Assembly: GCA_028688015.1 (NCBI GenBank)
Contig: JAQTZB010000003.1
Location: 248,001-312,000, forward strand
Reading direction: 5' to 3'
DNA: 64,000 nt
Source: Elusimicrobiales bacterium
GTDB taxonomy: Bacteria > Elusimicrobiota > Elusimicrobia > Elusimicrobiales > UBA9959
Part shown: one piece after another, positions 42,524 through 51,807 of the stretch
How positions within the stretch are numbered: the first letter of the stretch is position 1
Layout of the letters: every line of letters begins with the position of its first letter
Position numbers and translations under genes: made by a program
Notes under the pieces: model-generated
The model's database searches: none
What the model saw: the letters and a program-made list of their open reading frames with translations, nothing else
What the model was told of the DNA's origin: nothing

Positions 42524-43407
42524 ATAGTGTTCTTGGTCTGCCTCATCCTCGCCATCATCGCTGCCTCGGCCTGGTGCTCTATGTTCACCATGGCGGAGCC
42601 GGCGATGGAGGATATTGTATTAAATATGGTAGCCATGCTGTTTTTCTCTACCGCAGTCAGCGCCCGGTCGGTCTCGAAGACGGCACAGGCCCGCGGCTTG
42701 CCGTCCGCGGCGCAGAGCATCGTGTACTCCCTGTCGTCCTGCCAACCGGCCTCGGGCCCGGCGGGCAGCGGGCGCGGCTCGCCAGGCCGCTGGAAGGCGC
42801 TCCAGGCGTAGATCTCCTCGTACTCCTCGTTGAACATATTCCAGGCGTAGGCCTTCACGTTCCAGTTCCCCTCGAGGTAGATGCGGGCTTCGTTGACCGC
42901 TCCTGAGAAGAATTCGGCCGGGGACTTGTGCGGCTGGGTCAGCATGCGGCTAAGGTCGAAGAGCATGGTCAGCTCGCTCGAGGTGTGCTGCAGGCGGCGC
43001 ATCGTGACGCGCATGATCTGGCTGAAGAGGCTGATGCCGGTCTCCGGGTGCTCCTTGATGAAGGAGAAGAACTGCGCGCGGCCGACCTCGTAGACCGCGG
43101 TATCCTTGGCCGCGCGGGCCTGGGCGAAGCGCGGCTGGCCCTCTATCACGGCCATCTCGCCGAAGAACTCGCCGCCGCCCAGGATGGCCAGGGTCTTGAA
43201 AGCGGCGCCCTGGGCGTCCATGGCCTTTTCTATGACGACCTCTCCGGAGACCAGGATATAAAGAGAGTCGCCATCGCTCTTCTCCTTGAAGATAACGTCG
43301 CCCGCCGCGTACGAGGTCTGCTTGAAATAGGCGGAAAACTCCCCCAGCATGGCGTCGGAGAGGCCTTTGAACAGCGGTATTTCCTTCAGTTTTTCTATAT
43401 CGGACAT
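42520..43407 (-). CDS. cyclic-nucleotide-binding-domain protein
   Basis: GDVIFKEKSDGDSLYILVSGEVVIEK; GEFFGEMAVIEGQPR. Confidence 0.85.
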   Translation of the reverse strand: MSDIEKLKEIPLFKGLSDAMLGEFSAYFKQTSYAAGDVIFKEKSDGDSLYILVSGEVVIEKAMDAQGAAFKTLAILGGGEFFGEMAVIEGQPRFAQARAAKDTAVYEVGRAQFFSFIKEHPETGISLFSQIMRVTMRRLQHTSSELTMLFDLSRMLTQPHKSPAEFFSGAVNEARIYLEGNWNVKAYAWNMFNEEYEEIYAWSAFQRPGEPRPLPAGPEAGWQDDREYTMLCAADGKPRACAVFETDRALTAVEKNSMATIFNTISSIAGSAMVNIEHQAEAAMMARMRQTKNTI

Positions 43408-43416
43408 GGCGCCCCC

Positions 43417-44478
43417 TTAAGCGGCTACGAGCTTCTTGAAGCCTTCCTGGTCGTGCGCCTTGGCGAGAGCCACTTCCATGGCCACGATGTTCTGCTTGAC
43501 GAGCAGCGCCATCGCGCGGTCCATCGGCATCATGCCGAACTTGGCCCCGGTCTCTATGGCGCTGTAGATCATGTGCGTCTTGCCTTCGCGGATCAGGTTG
43601 GAGATGGCCGGCGTCATCACCATGATCTCGCGCGCGGCCACGCGGCCCCGGCCGTCCTTGCGCGGCAGCAGGATCTGCGAAACCACGCCCTGCAGCGAAG
43701 CGGCCAGCTGTACGCGCACCTGCGTCTGCTGGTGCGGGGGGAACACGTCGATGATGCGGTCCACCGTGGACGGCGCGTCCTGCGTGTGCAGGGTGGCGAA
43801 GGTCAAGTGGCCGGTTTCGGCCGCGGTGATGGTCAGCTGGATGGTCTCCAGGTCGCGCATCTCGCCCACCAGGATGACGTTGGGGTCCTGGCGCAGCGCG
43901 CCGCGCAGCGCGTTGTTGAAGGAGCGGGTGTGCTGGCCTATCTCGCGCTGGCGCACCACGCAGGCCTGGGCCTCGTAGGTGAACTCTATCGGGTCCTCGA
44001 CGGTGAGGATGTGCTTTTTCTTCTTGATGTTGATCTGGTTGATCAGCGCCGCCAGCGTGGTGGATTTGCCGGAGCCGGTGGGGCCGGTGACCAGCACCAT
44101 GCCCTTGGGCAGGTCGGCGAACTGAGTTATGGTCGGCGGCAGGCCCAGTTGCTCGGGCGTGGGGATAATGGACGGGATGACGCGCATGACGGCCTCCACG
44201 CCGTTGCGGGCCGCCATCACGTTCAGGCGGAAGCGGGAGACGCCGGTCACGGCGAAGGAGCAGTCCAGCTCCCAGTCCTTCTCGAACTTCGCACGCTGCT
44301 CGTCGGAAAGGGCGGAGTAGATAAGCGTCTTGGTCTGCTCCGCGGTCATCGGGGGCTGGCCCTCTATCACGGGGACGACCTCGCCGCTCTTGCGCATCAG
44401 CGGCGGCTTGCCCACGGAGACGTGCAGGTCGCTCGCTCCCGCCGCCACGGCGGCCTTGAGAATGCTTACTATATCCAT
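43417..44478 (-). CDS. pilT: PilT-type twitching ATPase
   Basis: ASDLHVSVGKPPLMR; GPTGSGKSTTLAALI; ILVGEMRDLETIQLTITAAETGHL. Confidence 0.94.
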   Translation of the reverse strand: MDIVSILKAAVAAGASDLHVSVGKPPLMRKSGEVVPVIEGQPPMTAEQTKTLIYSALSDEQRAKFEKDWELDCSFAVTGVSRFRLNVMAARNGVEAVMRVIPSIIPTPEQLGLPPTITQFADLPKGMVLVTGPTGSGKSTTLAALINQINIKKKKHILTVEDPIEFTYEAQACVVRQREIGQHTRSFNNALRGALRQDPNVILVGEMRDLETIQLTITAAETGHLTFATLHTQDAPSTVDRIIDVFPPHQQTQVRVQLAASLQGVVSQILLPRKDGRGRVAAREIMVMTPAISNLIREGKTHMIYSAIETGAKFGMMPMDRAMALLVKQNIVAMEVALAKAHDQEGFKKLVAA

Positions 44479-44496
44479 ATTGCCTCCCCTGTCCGT

Positions 44497-45342
44497 TTAC
44501 TTGCCCGGTTTCCCGGAGTTAAAATCCTGACCCAGCACCACCGCGGCCCCGGCCACGCTCTTCTGCGCCGACTTGACCCTGATCTCCAGTTCTTCCAGCC
44601 CCAGGGCCTCCCGCAGGCGCAGCGCCGCGGCCGTGTCCCTGGAGAAACCCAGGATGCGCGTCCGCTGCTGCAGCGGCAGGGTCCCCTCGGTGATCACGTC
44701 GAAGCCCAGCGCGCGCAGGCGCTTGGCCGTCTGGGCGGCCAGGCCGGGCCTGCCGGAGGCGTTGAACACCTCCACCAGCGGGGCCGGCGGGGCCGCCTCT
44801 TCTTCTTCCTGCACCGGGGCGCGGCGCGCCACCTCGGTCAGGATAAAATCGCTCTTGCCCAGCCCGGCCAGTTCGGAGAACAGCGTGAAAAGCTCGAAGC
44901 CAGAGAGGTTGGTGGCGCCGGCGCGGCGCAGGCCGCGGGCCCAGGCCGCCGCGCGCCAGAGCTGGCGCGGATCGGCGCGCCAGCCGTCCAGCGGGCCCCA
45001 AAGCCGCTCCAGGTCGGGAGCGGAAGAAAGGGCGATATAGAAGACGCTTTCTCCGGGCTGCACGCCGCCGGCCGCGAGCGCCAGGTCCGAGGCGCGCTGC
45101 CAGAGCGAGACGCCCTTGCGCGGCTTGGGATGGCCGGCGGAGAAGGCGTTTACCGTGCCTGAAAAGGGATGGTAGACCAGCAGCGCCGAGGAGCGCTCGC
45201 CCAGCAGCGCCACCGTGACGTCGCGGCCGCGCACGAGGCGATTGGAGGCGGGGGAAAGATACTGCCAGGCGGCCGCGGCCACGCCGAGCGCCAGGCAGGC
45301 GGCGAGGATCAGCTGCGCTTTTTTTCCTGTAGGCTGTTCCAT
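44497..45342 (-). CDS. LytR C-terminal-domain protein
   Basis: N-terminal TM; VEVFNASGRPGLAAQTAKRLRALGFDV. Confidence 0.78.
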   Translation of the reverse strand: MEQPTGKKAQLILAACLALGVAAAAWQYLSPASNRLVRGRDVTVALLGERSSALLVYHPFSGTVNAFSAGHPKPRKGVSLWQRASDLALAAGGVQPGESVFYIALSSAPDLERLWGPLDGWRADPRQLWRAAAWARGLRRAGATNLSGFELFTLFSELAGLGKSDFILTEVARRAPVQEEEEAAPPAPLVEVFNASGRPGLAAQTAKRLRALGFDVITEGTLPLQQRTRILGFSRDTAAALRLREALGLEELEIRVKSAQKSVAGAAVVLGQDFNSGKPGK

Positions 45343-46448
45343 AATCCGACGCTCAGCGGGTGCACCCAGCCCCCGCCGGCGAACGCATAGACAAGTTTAA
45401 CATAATTGGCCGCCTTGAAGGCCGCCGGAAAATCCAGGAAAGCCAGCTCCCTGACCAGGCGCGCCTCCGGGAAGCTCCGGCCCTCGTTGGCCAGGTCGGC
45501 CAGGTAGACCAGGCGGGCCAGCGGGCCCATCCCCGGCGCGCCGGTGGCATGCAGCGAGATGGCCTCCAGAACCTCGGGGTCGGTCACGCCGTATTTCTTT
45601 TTCGCCAGCGCGGCCCCGGCCCAGGCATGCGCCAGCACCGGCGCTTCGCGCAGCGCGGCCGCCGTCCGCGGCGGGCACAGGCGCAGCTGTTCGGCCGCGG
45701 GCAGGTCGCGCGCGCAGTCGTGCAGGAGCGCGGCCGCCGCGGCCTTCTGCTGCGGCACTCCGGCGGCGGCCGCCAGCCGCAGGGCCAGCCCGGTCGCGCT
45801 AAGCGTATGCGCGTAGCGGCGCGGCGTCAGCGCCGCCTTCAGCAATTTTCTCTCGCGGGCCAGATAAAGTTCCCTCGCCCTTATGACCTCCAGCACACCG
45901 GGCTGGAGGCGGGAAGGCCGCCTGCCCAGGAAGAGCTCACCCCGCAGGGCGGTGGAGTCGGCCTCCGGGAAGCGGCCGGCCAGCGCCGTGAAGGGCACGC
46001 CGCCCCGCCCGATGGAGAACCCGGGGCGCAACCCCACCAGGAGCCGGGCATTTTTTAGAAGGTAGGAGGGGCGGCGCCAGCCGGGAAAGCCGGCCAGGCA
46101 ATCGGAGCCCATCAGGAAATAGAGCGGCGCGCGGGGATGCAGCGCGCTGAAATGCGCCACAGTCTCCCAGGTATAGACCACCCGCCGCAGGCCGGCCTCG
46201 AAGGAACTTATCTTTACTTCGCTCCTGCCGCCTAACCCGGCTCCGGAGAGCGCCGCCTTGAGCATGGCCGCCCTGTCGGCGAAGGGGACGGGCCTGTAAT
46301 CCTTGAAGGGGGTGCGGAACCCGGGCACGAGGTACAGGGCCGCGGGGCGCAGCTGGCGCAGGGCCGCGGCCGCCAGGGCCGCGTGCCCGCGGTGGGGCGG
46401 GTCGAAGCTGCCGCCGTAAATGACCACAGGTTTCTTCTCTTGCGCCAT
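45309..46448 (-). CDS. nadD: nicotinate-nucleotide adenylyltransferase fused to YqeK-like HD hydrolase
   Basis: IYGGSFDPPHRGHAALA; C-terminal RYAHTLSATGLALRLA...LLHDCARDLP...AISLHATG...YLADLANEGR. Confidence 0.88.
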   Translation of the reverse strand: MAQEKKPVVIYGGSFDPPHRGHAALAAAALRQLRPAALYLVPGFRTPFKDYRPVPFADRAAMLKAALSGAGLGGRSEVKISSFEAGLRRVVYTWETVAHFSALHPRAPLYFLMGSDCLAGFPGWRRPSYLLKNARLLVGLRPGFSIGRGGVPFTALAGRFPEADSTALRGELFLGRRPSRLQPGVLEVIRARELYLARERKLLKAALTPRRYAHTLSATGLALRLAAAAGVPQQKAAAAALLHDCARDLPAAEQLRLCPPRTAAALREAPVLAHAWAGAALAKKKYGVTDPEVLEAISLHATGAPGMGPLARLVYLADLANEGRSFPEARLVRELAFLDFPAAFKAANYVKLVYAFAGGGWVHPLSVGLWNSLQEKKRS

Positions 46449-46507
46449 AGGTAAATGCCACATTTAGTATAATATACTTCTATTATTCCGAGCAAAGCGC
46501 CGCAACT

Positions 46508-47245
46508 ATGGGACAAAAAAGAGACAACGCCATCATCCTCCTCGTGGACCCGCCGGAGGCGGACAAGATCAACCAGGACCTTAAGACAGCTTTCGGCCCC
46601 GAGCGGGCGGCGCACGTCAACAGCGACCTGCTCGCCGCCGCCTACAAGCTGGCCAAGAATTTCGGCGAGGCCATCCTGATCCTCTCCTACGCCAAGACCT
46701 CCCGCCATCCCGACCTGACCTGGCTGGACCCTGAGGACCCGGGCTTCCTGGAGGTCAAGAGCCACTCTTACGAGGACCGGCTGCAGGACGCCTTCCGCCT
46801 CGCCTTCTTCACCGGCGCCAAGAAAGCCGTGCTGATAAACCACCTCTCACCCGAGCTGAAGGCCGAGTGGATCGGCCAGGCCTTCGACGCCGTCAGCGAC
46901 AAGGCCGTAGCGCTCGGCGCCAACCAGGACGGCTCGTTCTACCTGATAGGCCTGACGCAGCAGAACCTGCGCGTCTTCGAGACGCCCGGCTTCTCGCACG
47001 GCAAGAGCGCCGAGGCGCTGGCGGAACGCGCCAAGAAGCAGAAACTGGCCGTCACCGCGACGCCGGAGACCTATTCGGTCACCGGCGAGGAATCGCTGCT
47101 GAAGTGGATGGAGTCGAAGGAAACCCTGCCGCCTCTTTTCCAGGCGCCTCAGGCGGCCTCCGCGGGAGAGCAGAAGAAGCACCCGCGGCGCCGGGACAGG
47201 CACCACGAGAACCAGGCCCAGCCGCCCGAAACCCCGGCCGTTTAA
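46508..47245 (+). CDS. DUF2064-like (glycosyltransferase-fold) protein
   Basis: GANQDGSFYLIGL. Confidence 0.6.
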   Translation: MGQKRDNAIILLVDPPEADKINQDLKTAFGPERAAHVNSDLLAAAYKLAKNFGEAILILSYAKTSRHPDLTWLDPEDPGFLEVKSHSYEDRLQDAFRLAFFTGAKKAVLINHLSPELKAEWIGQAFDAVSDKAVALGANQDGSFYLIGLTQQNLRVFETPGFSHGKSAEALAERAKKQKLAVTATPETYSVTGEESLLKWMESKETLPPLFQAPQAASAGEQKKHPRRRDRHHENQAQPPETPAV

Positions 47246-47260
47246 CAGCGGCCCCCGACC

Positions 47261-48688
47261 ATGACGACGGACCTCCTCCTGCTCTCGCAGGAAGAAACCC
47301 ATCCCTTTTATTCCGCTGTAAATTCCTATTTCCTCGAGCCGCTGCTCGCCGAGGGGCTGCAGCTGGCCAAGTTCTCCGCCGCACCGCCGCTGGGGCTGAC
47401 GCTGCTGGCCACGGCCGCCAACGCGCGCGGCCTGCGCGCCGTGCCGCTATACAATTTCTTCTCCCTCGAAACAGAAAAAGCCCGGCTTATCTGCGCGCTG
47501 GAAAAGAAACCCTTCGCGGCCGGTATCTCCACGACGCACACCTTCCGCCCGGAGACCGCGCGGGCGATAGCGGACCTGATACGCAGGCTCTCGCCGGAGA
47601 CTCATCTTATCGCGGGAGGACCCGGCGCCGCGTGGCACCCGGCGCTTCGCCCGGCGGGCTGCTGGACCGTAGCCGGCCCCGGCGAGGACGTCCTGCCTGA
47701 ACTCGTAGCTGCGCTGAAGGCGGGCACGGACCCGGGGCTGGTGCCGGGGGTGATCCGCCCCGGTGAAGCCGGGCCCGCCGTACCCCGCGCCGCCGCGCCC
47801 ATAGAAGCGCAGCCAAGGCCCGACTGGGGCCTGTATCCCGCGCCGCCGCCCGGCGTAGCGGTGCAGGGCTCGCGCGGCTGCCCCCGCAGCTGCGGCTTCT
47901 GCTCTTACAGCGCGCCGTACGCCGCCCGCAGCGCCGCCTCGGTGCTCGCCGAGCTGCGGGAAAACAGGGACCGCTGGGGCATCCGGCGCTTCCGTTTCAC
48001 CGACTCCGATTTCGCCTGCGACCCGGCCAGGGCGCTGGAGCTCTGCCGCGGCCTGGCCGAGGACGGGGACTTCTCCTGGACCTGCTTCGCGCGGGCCGAC
48101 AGCCTGCTGGCGCCGGGGCTGGCCGCGGCGATGCGGCGCGCGGGCTGCCTGTGGGTGTTCATCGGCGCGGAGTCCGGCTCCGACGAGATCCTGCGGGCCA
48201 TGAACAAAGGCTGCACCACGGCGGCGCTGCGCGAAGGCATAGCGGCCGCGCGCGCCGCCGGCCTTGGCACGCACGGCAACTTCGTGACCGGCTACCCCGG
48301 CGAGACCCGCGCCACGCTGGCGGCGACGCTGGCCTTCGCCCGGACCGCCGGGCTCGACACGGTTTATTTCTCCCCGTTCCAGGTGCGCAGCCCGGGCATT
48401 CCCGCGCTGGCGCAGGGCGGCCTCACCCTCGAGGGCGGGGGGTGGCGGCACGCGACCATGTCTTCCGAAGAAATGCTTAAATATACGCAGGCGCTGCTGC
48501 GGGAGTTTTCAGCCGACCAGACCGCGCCGCCGCCGGGCAGCGAAGCCCTCTTCCTGCTCTTCGCGGACGCTGCGCCGGACGAGTTCAAGGGCGGCGTGCT
48601 GGACTTTTTCGGCGCTTTCAAAAAATGGCATGCGGGCGGGCCGGCAGACAAAGCCGCCGCTGCAAGGACGATGGGGAAATATTTATGA
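47261..48688 (+). CDS. B12-binding-type radical SAM protein
   Basis: GSRGCPRSCGFCSYSAPYAARS; FTDSDFACDP; FIGAESGSDEIL. Confidence 0.85.
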   Translation: MTTDLLLLSQEETHPFYSAVNSYFLEPLLAEGLQLAKFSAAPPLGLTLLATAANARGLRAVPLYNFFSLETEKARLICALEKKPFAAGISTTHTFRPETARAIADLIRRLSPETHLIAGGPGAAWHPALRPAGCWTVAGPGEDVLPELVAALKAGTDPGLVPGVIRPGEAGPAVPRAAAPIEAQPRPDWGLYPAPPPGVAVQGSRGCPRSCGFCSYSAPYAARSAASVLAELRENRDRWGIRRFRFTDSDFACDPARALELCRGLAEDGDFSWTCFARADSLLAPGLAAAMRRAGCLWVFIGAESGSDEILRAMNKGCTTAALREGIAAARAAGLGTHGNFVTGYPGETRATLAATLAFARTAGLDTVYFSPFQVRSPGIPALAQGGLTLEGGGWRHATMSSEEMLKYTQALLREFSADQTAPPPGSEALFLLFADAAPDEFKGGVLDFFGAFKKWHAGGPADKAAAARTMGKYL

Positions 48689-50013
48689 AAAACACAGAGA
48701 CCGTGCTTAAAAAGATCTTCAAGCTGGCCGGGCGGGTGCAGTGCGAGGTCCTGGCGGACCACCGGGATTGGGCGCTGACGCGCTTCGCCGACAACGTTAT
48801 CTCTCAGAACGTGGCGTCGAACGCGGTGAACTACTCGGTGCGCCTGCTGGACAACGGCCGCTCGGCCAAGGTCAGCTTCAACCAGGACTCCGACGACGCG
48901 CTGAAGCGGGCAATATGCTCCGGCCTGGAGATCCTCAGGCGCCAGAAGAAGGACCCTGCCCTGCTGCCGCTGCCCAAGACCAGGCCGCTGCCGGCCGGGC
49001 AGAACCTCTATTTCAAGGAAACGGTCGCTCTGGAGCCGGCGTGGCGCGCCGCCCGCGCAGGCGAACTGGCCCGGGCCTGCAAAAAGGCCGGCCAGGTAGC
49101 CTGCGGCACCGTTGAGAACGGCTCGACGGAGCTGATAGTGGCCAACAACCTGGGTCTGCTGGCCCGCCACCGCGACAGCAGCGCCGCCTATAGCGTGACC
49201 GTGCGTGACCGCGACGGCTTCGGCTGGGCCGAGCGCTGCGCCTTCGACGCCGACGACATTCCTTTCGCCGAGCTCAACGAGACCGCGCGCAGGAAGGCGG
49301 CCGCCAGCCGCAAACCCAAGGAGGCCAGGCCTGGCCGCTACACCGTGGTGCTGGAGCCCCAGGCCGCCTCCGACCTGCTGGCCTACCTCTGCGTCTACGG
49401 CTTCGGCGGCCAGCTCTACGCGGACGGGCGCAGCTTCGCCTGCGGCAAGCTGGGCAAGAAGGTCCTCAGCCCCCTGCTGACCATAGAGGACAACGCCCTC
49501 GACGGCGGCGCGCCGGGCCTGCCCTTCGACTTCGAGGGCCAGCCGCGCTCGCGCGTGACCCTGGTGGAGAACGGCGTACTAAAAAGCCCCGTGCACGACC
49601 GCAAGACCGCCAGGAAGTGCGGCGCCGCCTCCACGGGCCACGCGCTGCCCCAGCCCAGCTACATGGGCCCCATACCCCTCAACCTCTCCGTAAAGCCCGG
49701 CCGCGGCACCCTGGCGGACCTTATAAAAGGCACGGAGCGCGGCGTGCTGGTGACGCAGTTCCACTACACCAACCTGCTCAAGGCCCAGACCGTGGAGATG
49801 ACGGGCATGACGCGCAACGGCACGTTCATGATCGAGAACGGCCGGGTGACGCACCCGGTGAAAAATTTCCGCTTCACTCAGAACATGGTGGAGGCGTTCG
49901 GCAACCTCGCAGCCGTGGGCGGCGAAGCCGTGCCGGTGATGGGCTGGGGCCTGATGTCCTGCCCGCCGATGCGGCTCGACAAGTTCAACTTCTCCTCGTC
50001 GACGAAGTTCTAA
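48685..50013 (+). CDS. pmbA: TldE/PmbA-family protein
   Basis: Paired with TldD; C-terminal domain ENGRVTHPVKNFRFTQNMVEAF. Confidence 0.85.
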   Translation: MKNTETVLKKIFKLAGRVQCEVLADHRDWALTRFADNVISQNVASNAVNYSVRLLDNGRSAKVSFNQDSDDALKRAICSGLEILRRQKKDPALLPLPKTRPLPAGQNLYFKETVALEPAWRAARAGELARACKKAGQVACGTVENGSTELIVANNLGLLARHRDSSAAYSVTVRDRDGFGWAERCAFDADDIPFAELNETARRKAAASRKPKEARPGRYTVVLEPQAASDLLAYLCVYGFGGQLYADGRSFACGKLGKKVLSPLLTIEDNALDGGAPGLPFDFEGQPRSRVTLVENGVLKSPVHDRKTARKCGAASTGHALPQPSYMGPIPLNLSVKPGRGTLADLIKGTERGVLVTQFHYTNLLKAQTVEMTGMTRNGTFMIENGRVTHPVKNFRFTQNMVEAFGNLAAVGGEAVPVMGWGLMSCPPMRLDKFNFSSSTKF

Positions 50014-50024
50014 AGGATAAAATC

Positions 50025-51470
50025 ATGTTCAAACTCGCCTCCAAAGCCATAGAGATAGCCGACAAGCACGGCGCCGACTTCGGCGACATCCGCATAGTGG
50101 AAGCCCGCACCCAGACCCTGGCCATGAAGAACGGGGAGCTGGGCGGCCTCGACGACCAGACCACGCTGGGCTACGGCGTGCGCGTGCTCTACAAGGGCGC
50201 CTGGGGCTTCGCCTCCGGCAGCGTGATGACAGAGCGCGCGGTCGCGGAGACGGCGCTGAAGGCCCTCGCCATCGCCAAGGCCAGCCGGCTGCTGATGGCG
50301 ACCCCGGTCCGCCTGGCCCCCGAGCCGGCCTACACCGACATCTGGCAGACCCCCTTCCTGAAAGACCCGTTCCTGGTCCCCGTCGAGAAAAAACTGGCCA
50401 TCCTGTCCCGCGCCGACGCCCTGATGAAGAAGAGCAAGAAGGTCCGCGTGACCTCCTCGGAGATGAACTTTTTCCGCGAGCACCAGTGGCACATGACAAC
50501 CGAAGGCTCGCGCATTGAGCAGGTGCTGCTGCACTCCGGAGCCAGCATCACCGCCACCGCGGTGGAGAACGGCCAGTCGCAGCTGCGCGGCTACCCGTGC
50601 TCTCACGGCGGGCAGACCCTCTCGGGCGGCTGGGAGATCATCGAAGCGATGAACCTCGAGGACCACGCGCTGCGCGTGGGCGAAGAGGCCGCCGCGCTGC
50701 TCTCCGCCCCGGTCTGCGAGGCCGGCACGAAGGACCTGATAATATCCGGCAACCAGATGGCGCTGCAGATCCACGAGTCGGTCGGCCACGCCTCCGAGCT
50801 CGACCGCGTGCTGGGCTACGAGGAATCCTACGCGGGCTCGAGCTTCGCCACCACCGAAAAACTGGGCAAGTTCCGCTATGGCTCCCCCATCGTCAACATA
50901 GTGGCCGACGCCACGCTGCCCGGCGGCCTGGCTACGGCCGGCTACGACGACGACGGCGTGAAGGCGCAGCGCTGGCACATCGTGAAAGAAGGCATCCTCT
51001 CCGGCTACATGACCAACCGCGAGTTCTGCGGCCGCATCGGCATGAAGCGCTCCTGGGGCTGCAGCCGCGCCGACGGCTACGCCAATATCCCGATCACCCG
51101 CATCTGCAACCTCAGCCTGATGCCAGGCCAGTCCTCCACCGAGGAGCTGATAGGCGGCGTCAGGGACGGCGTTATGATGGAGAATAATGTGTCCTGGAGC
51201 ATAGACCAGAAGCGCCTGAACTTCCAGTTCGGCTGCGAGATCGGCTGGCTGCTCAAGAACGGCAAGAAGGGCCGCATGGTCAAGAACCCCAGGTACCAGG
51301 GCATTACCCCCGAGTTCTGGGGCTCCTGCGACGCCATTGCAGGGCCTGCTGAGTGGCGCCTGTGGGGCGTTGCCAACTGCGGCAAAGGCCAGCCTGGCCA
51401 GCGGGCCATGATGTGCCACGGCTCCAGCCCGGCGCGCTTCCGCAAGGTAAAGATAGGGGTGCACGGCTAA
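50025..51470 (+). CDS. tldD: TldD-family metalloprotease
   Basis: HESVGHASELDRVLGYEESYAG, GCSRADGYANIPITR. Confidence 0.92.
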   Translation: MFKLASKAIEIADKHGADFGDIRIVEARTQTLAMKNGELGGLDDQTTLGYGVRVLYKGAWGFASGSVMTERAVAETALKALAIAKASRLLMATPVRLAPEPAYTDIWQTPFLKDPFLVPVEKKLAILSRADALMKKSKKVRVTSSEMNFFREHQWHMTTEGSRIEQVLLHSGASITATAVENGQSQLRGYPCSHGGQTLSGGWEIIEAMNLEDHALRVGEEAAALLSAPVCEAGTKDLIISGNQMALQIHESVGHASELDRVLGYEESYAGSSFATTEKLGKFRYGSPIVNIVADATLPGGLATAGYDDDGVKAQRWHIVKEGILSGYMTNREFCGRIGMKRSWGCSRADGYANIPITRICNLSLMPGQSSTEELIGGVRDGVMMENNVSWSIDQKRLNFQFGCEIGWLLKNGKKGRMVKNPRYQGITPEFWGSCDAIAGPAEWRLWGVANCGKGQPGQRAMMCHGSSPARFRKVKIGVHG

Positions 51471-51480
51471 AAGAGTGTAC

Positions 51481-51551
51481 GGGGACGTAGATTTCTAATT
51501 TCTAATTGTAGGAATTACCTCAAAAATTAGGAATTAGGAATCTACGTCCCC
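51481..51551. repeat. palindromic REP/MITE-like element
   Basis: ggggacgtagatttctaatttctaatt / aattaggaattaggaatctacgtcccc, 27-nt arms with two G/T pairs. Confidence 0.8.
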
Positions 51552-51552
51552 T

Positions 51553-51582
51553 AAAAGCGCCCAAATCGGGCGCTTTTTTTAT
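51553..51582 (+). terminator. intrinsic terminator of tldD
   Basis: aaaagcgccc-aaatc-gggcgctttttt. Confidence 0.8.
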
Positions 51583-51787
51583 TTGACTTGGCTTTATAAA
51601 ATATATAATATATAGATATCCTATAAAAAAGCCGCTGCATTGAGCGTTTTCGGCCTGTTTTGTTCATCTTTTTGAAACCTTTTTCACTCTAAAAAGCCCT
51701 TTCCGGGCGCTGATGAAAAAAGTTATTAACACAATAAATACATATAAAACAAGCGTTTTTGGGGTGCGGCCAAAATCTATTAACAGT

Positions 51788-51796
51788 TGTGGATAA
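51788..51796 (-). promoter_or_regulatory. DnaA box TTATCCACA
   Basis: tgtggataa on plus strand. Confidence 0.85.
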
Positions 51797-51798
51797 CT

Positions 51799-51807
51799 TG
51801 TGGATAA
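51799..51807 (-). promoter_or_regulatory. DnaA box TTATCCACA overlapping dnaA start codon
   Basis: tgtggataa; contains GTG start at 51800. Confidence 0.85.
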
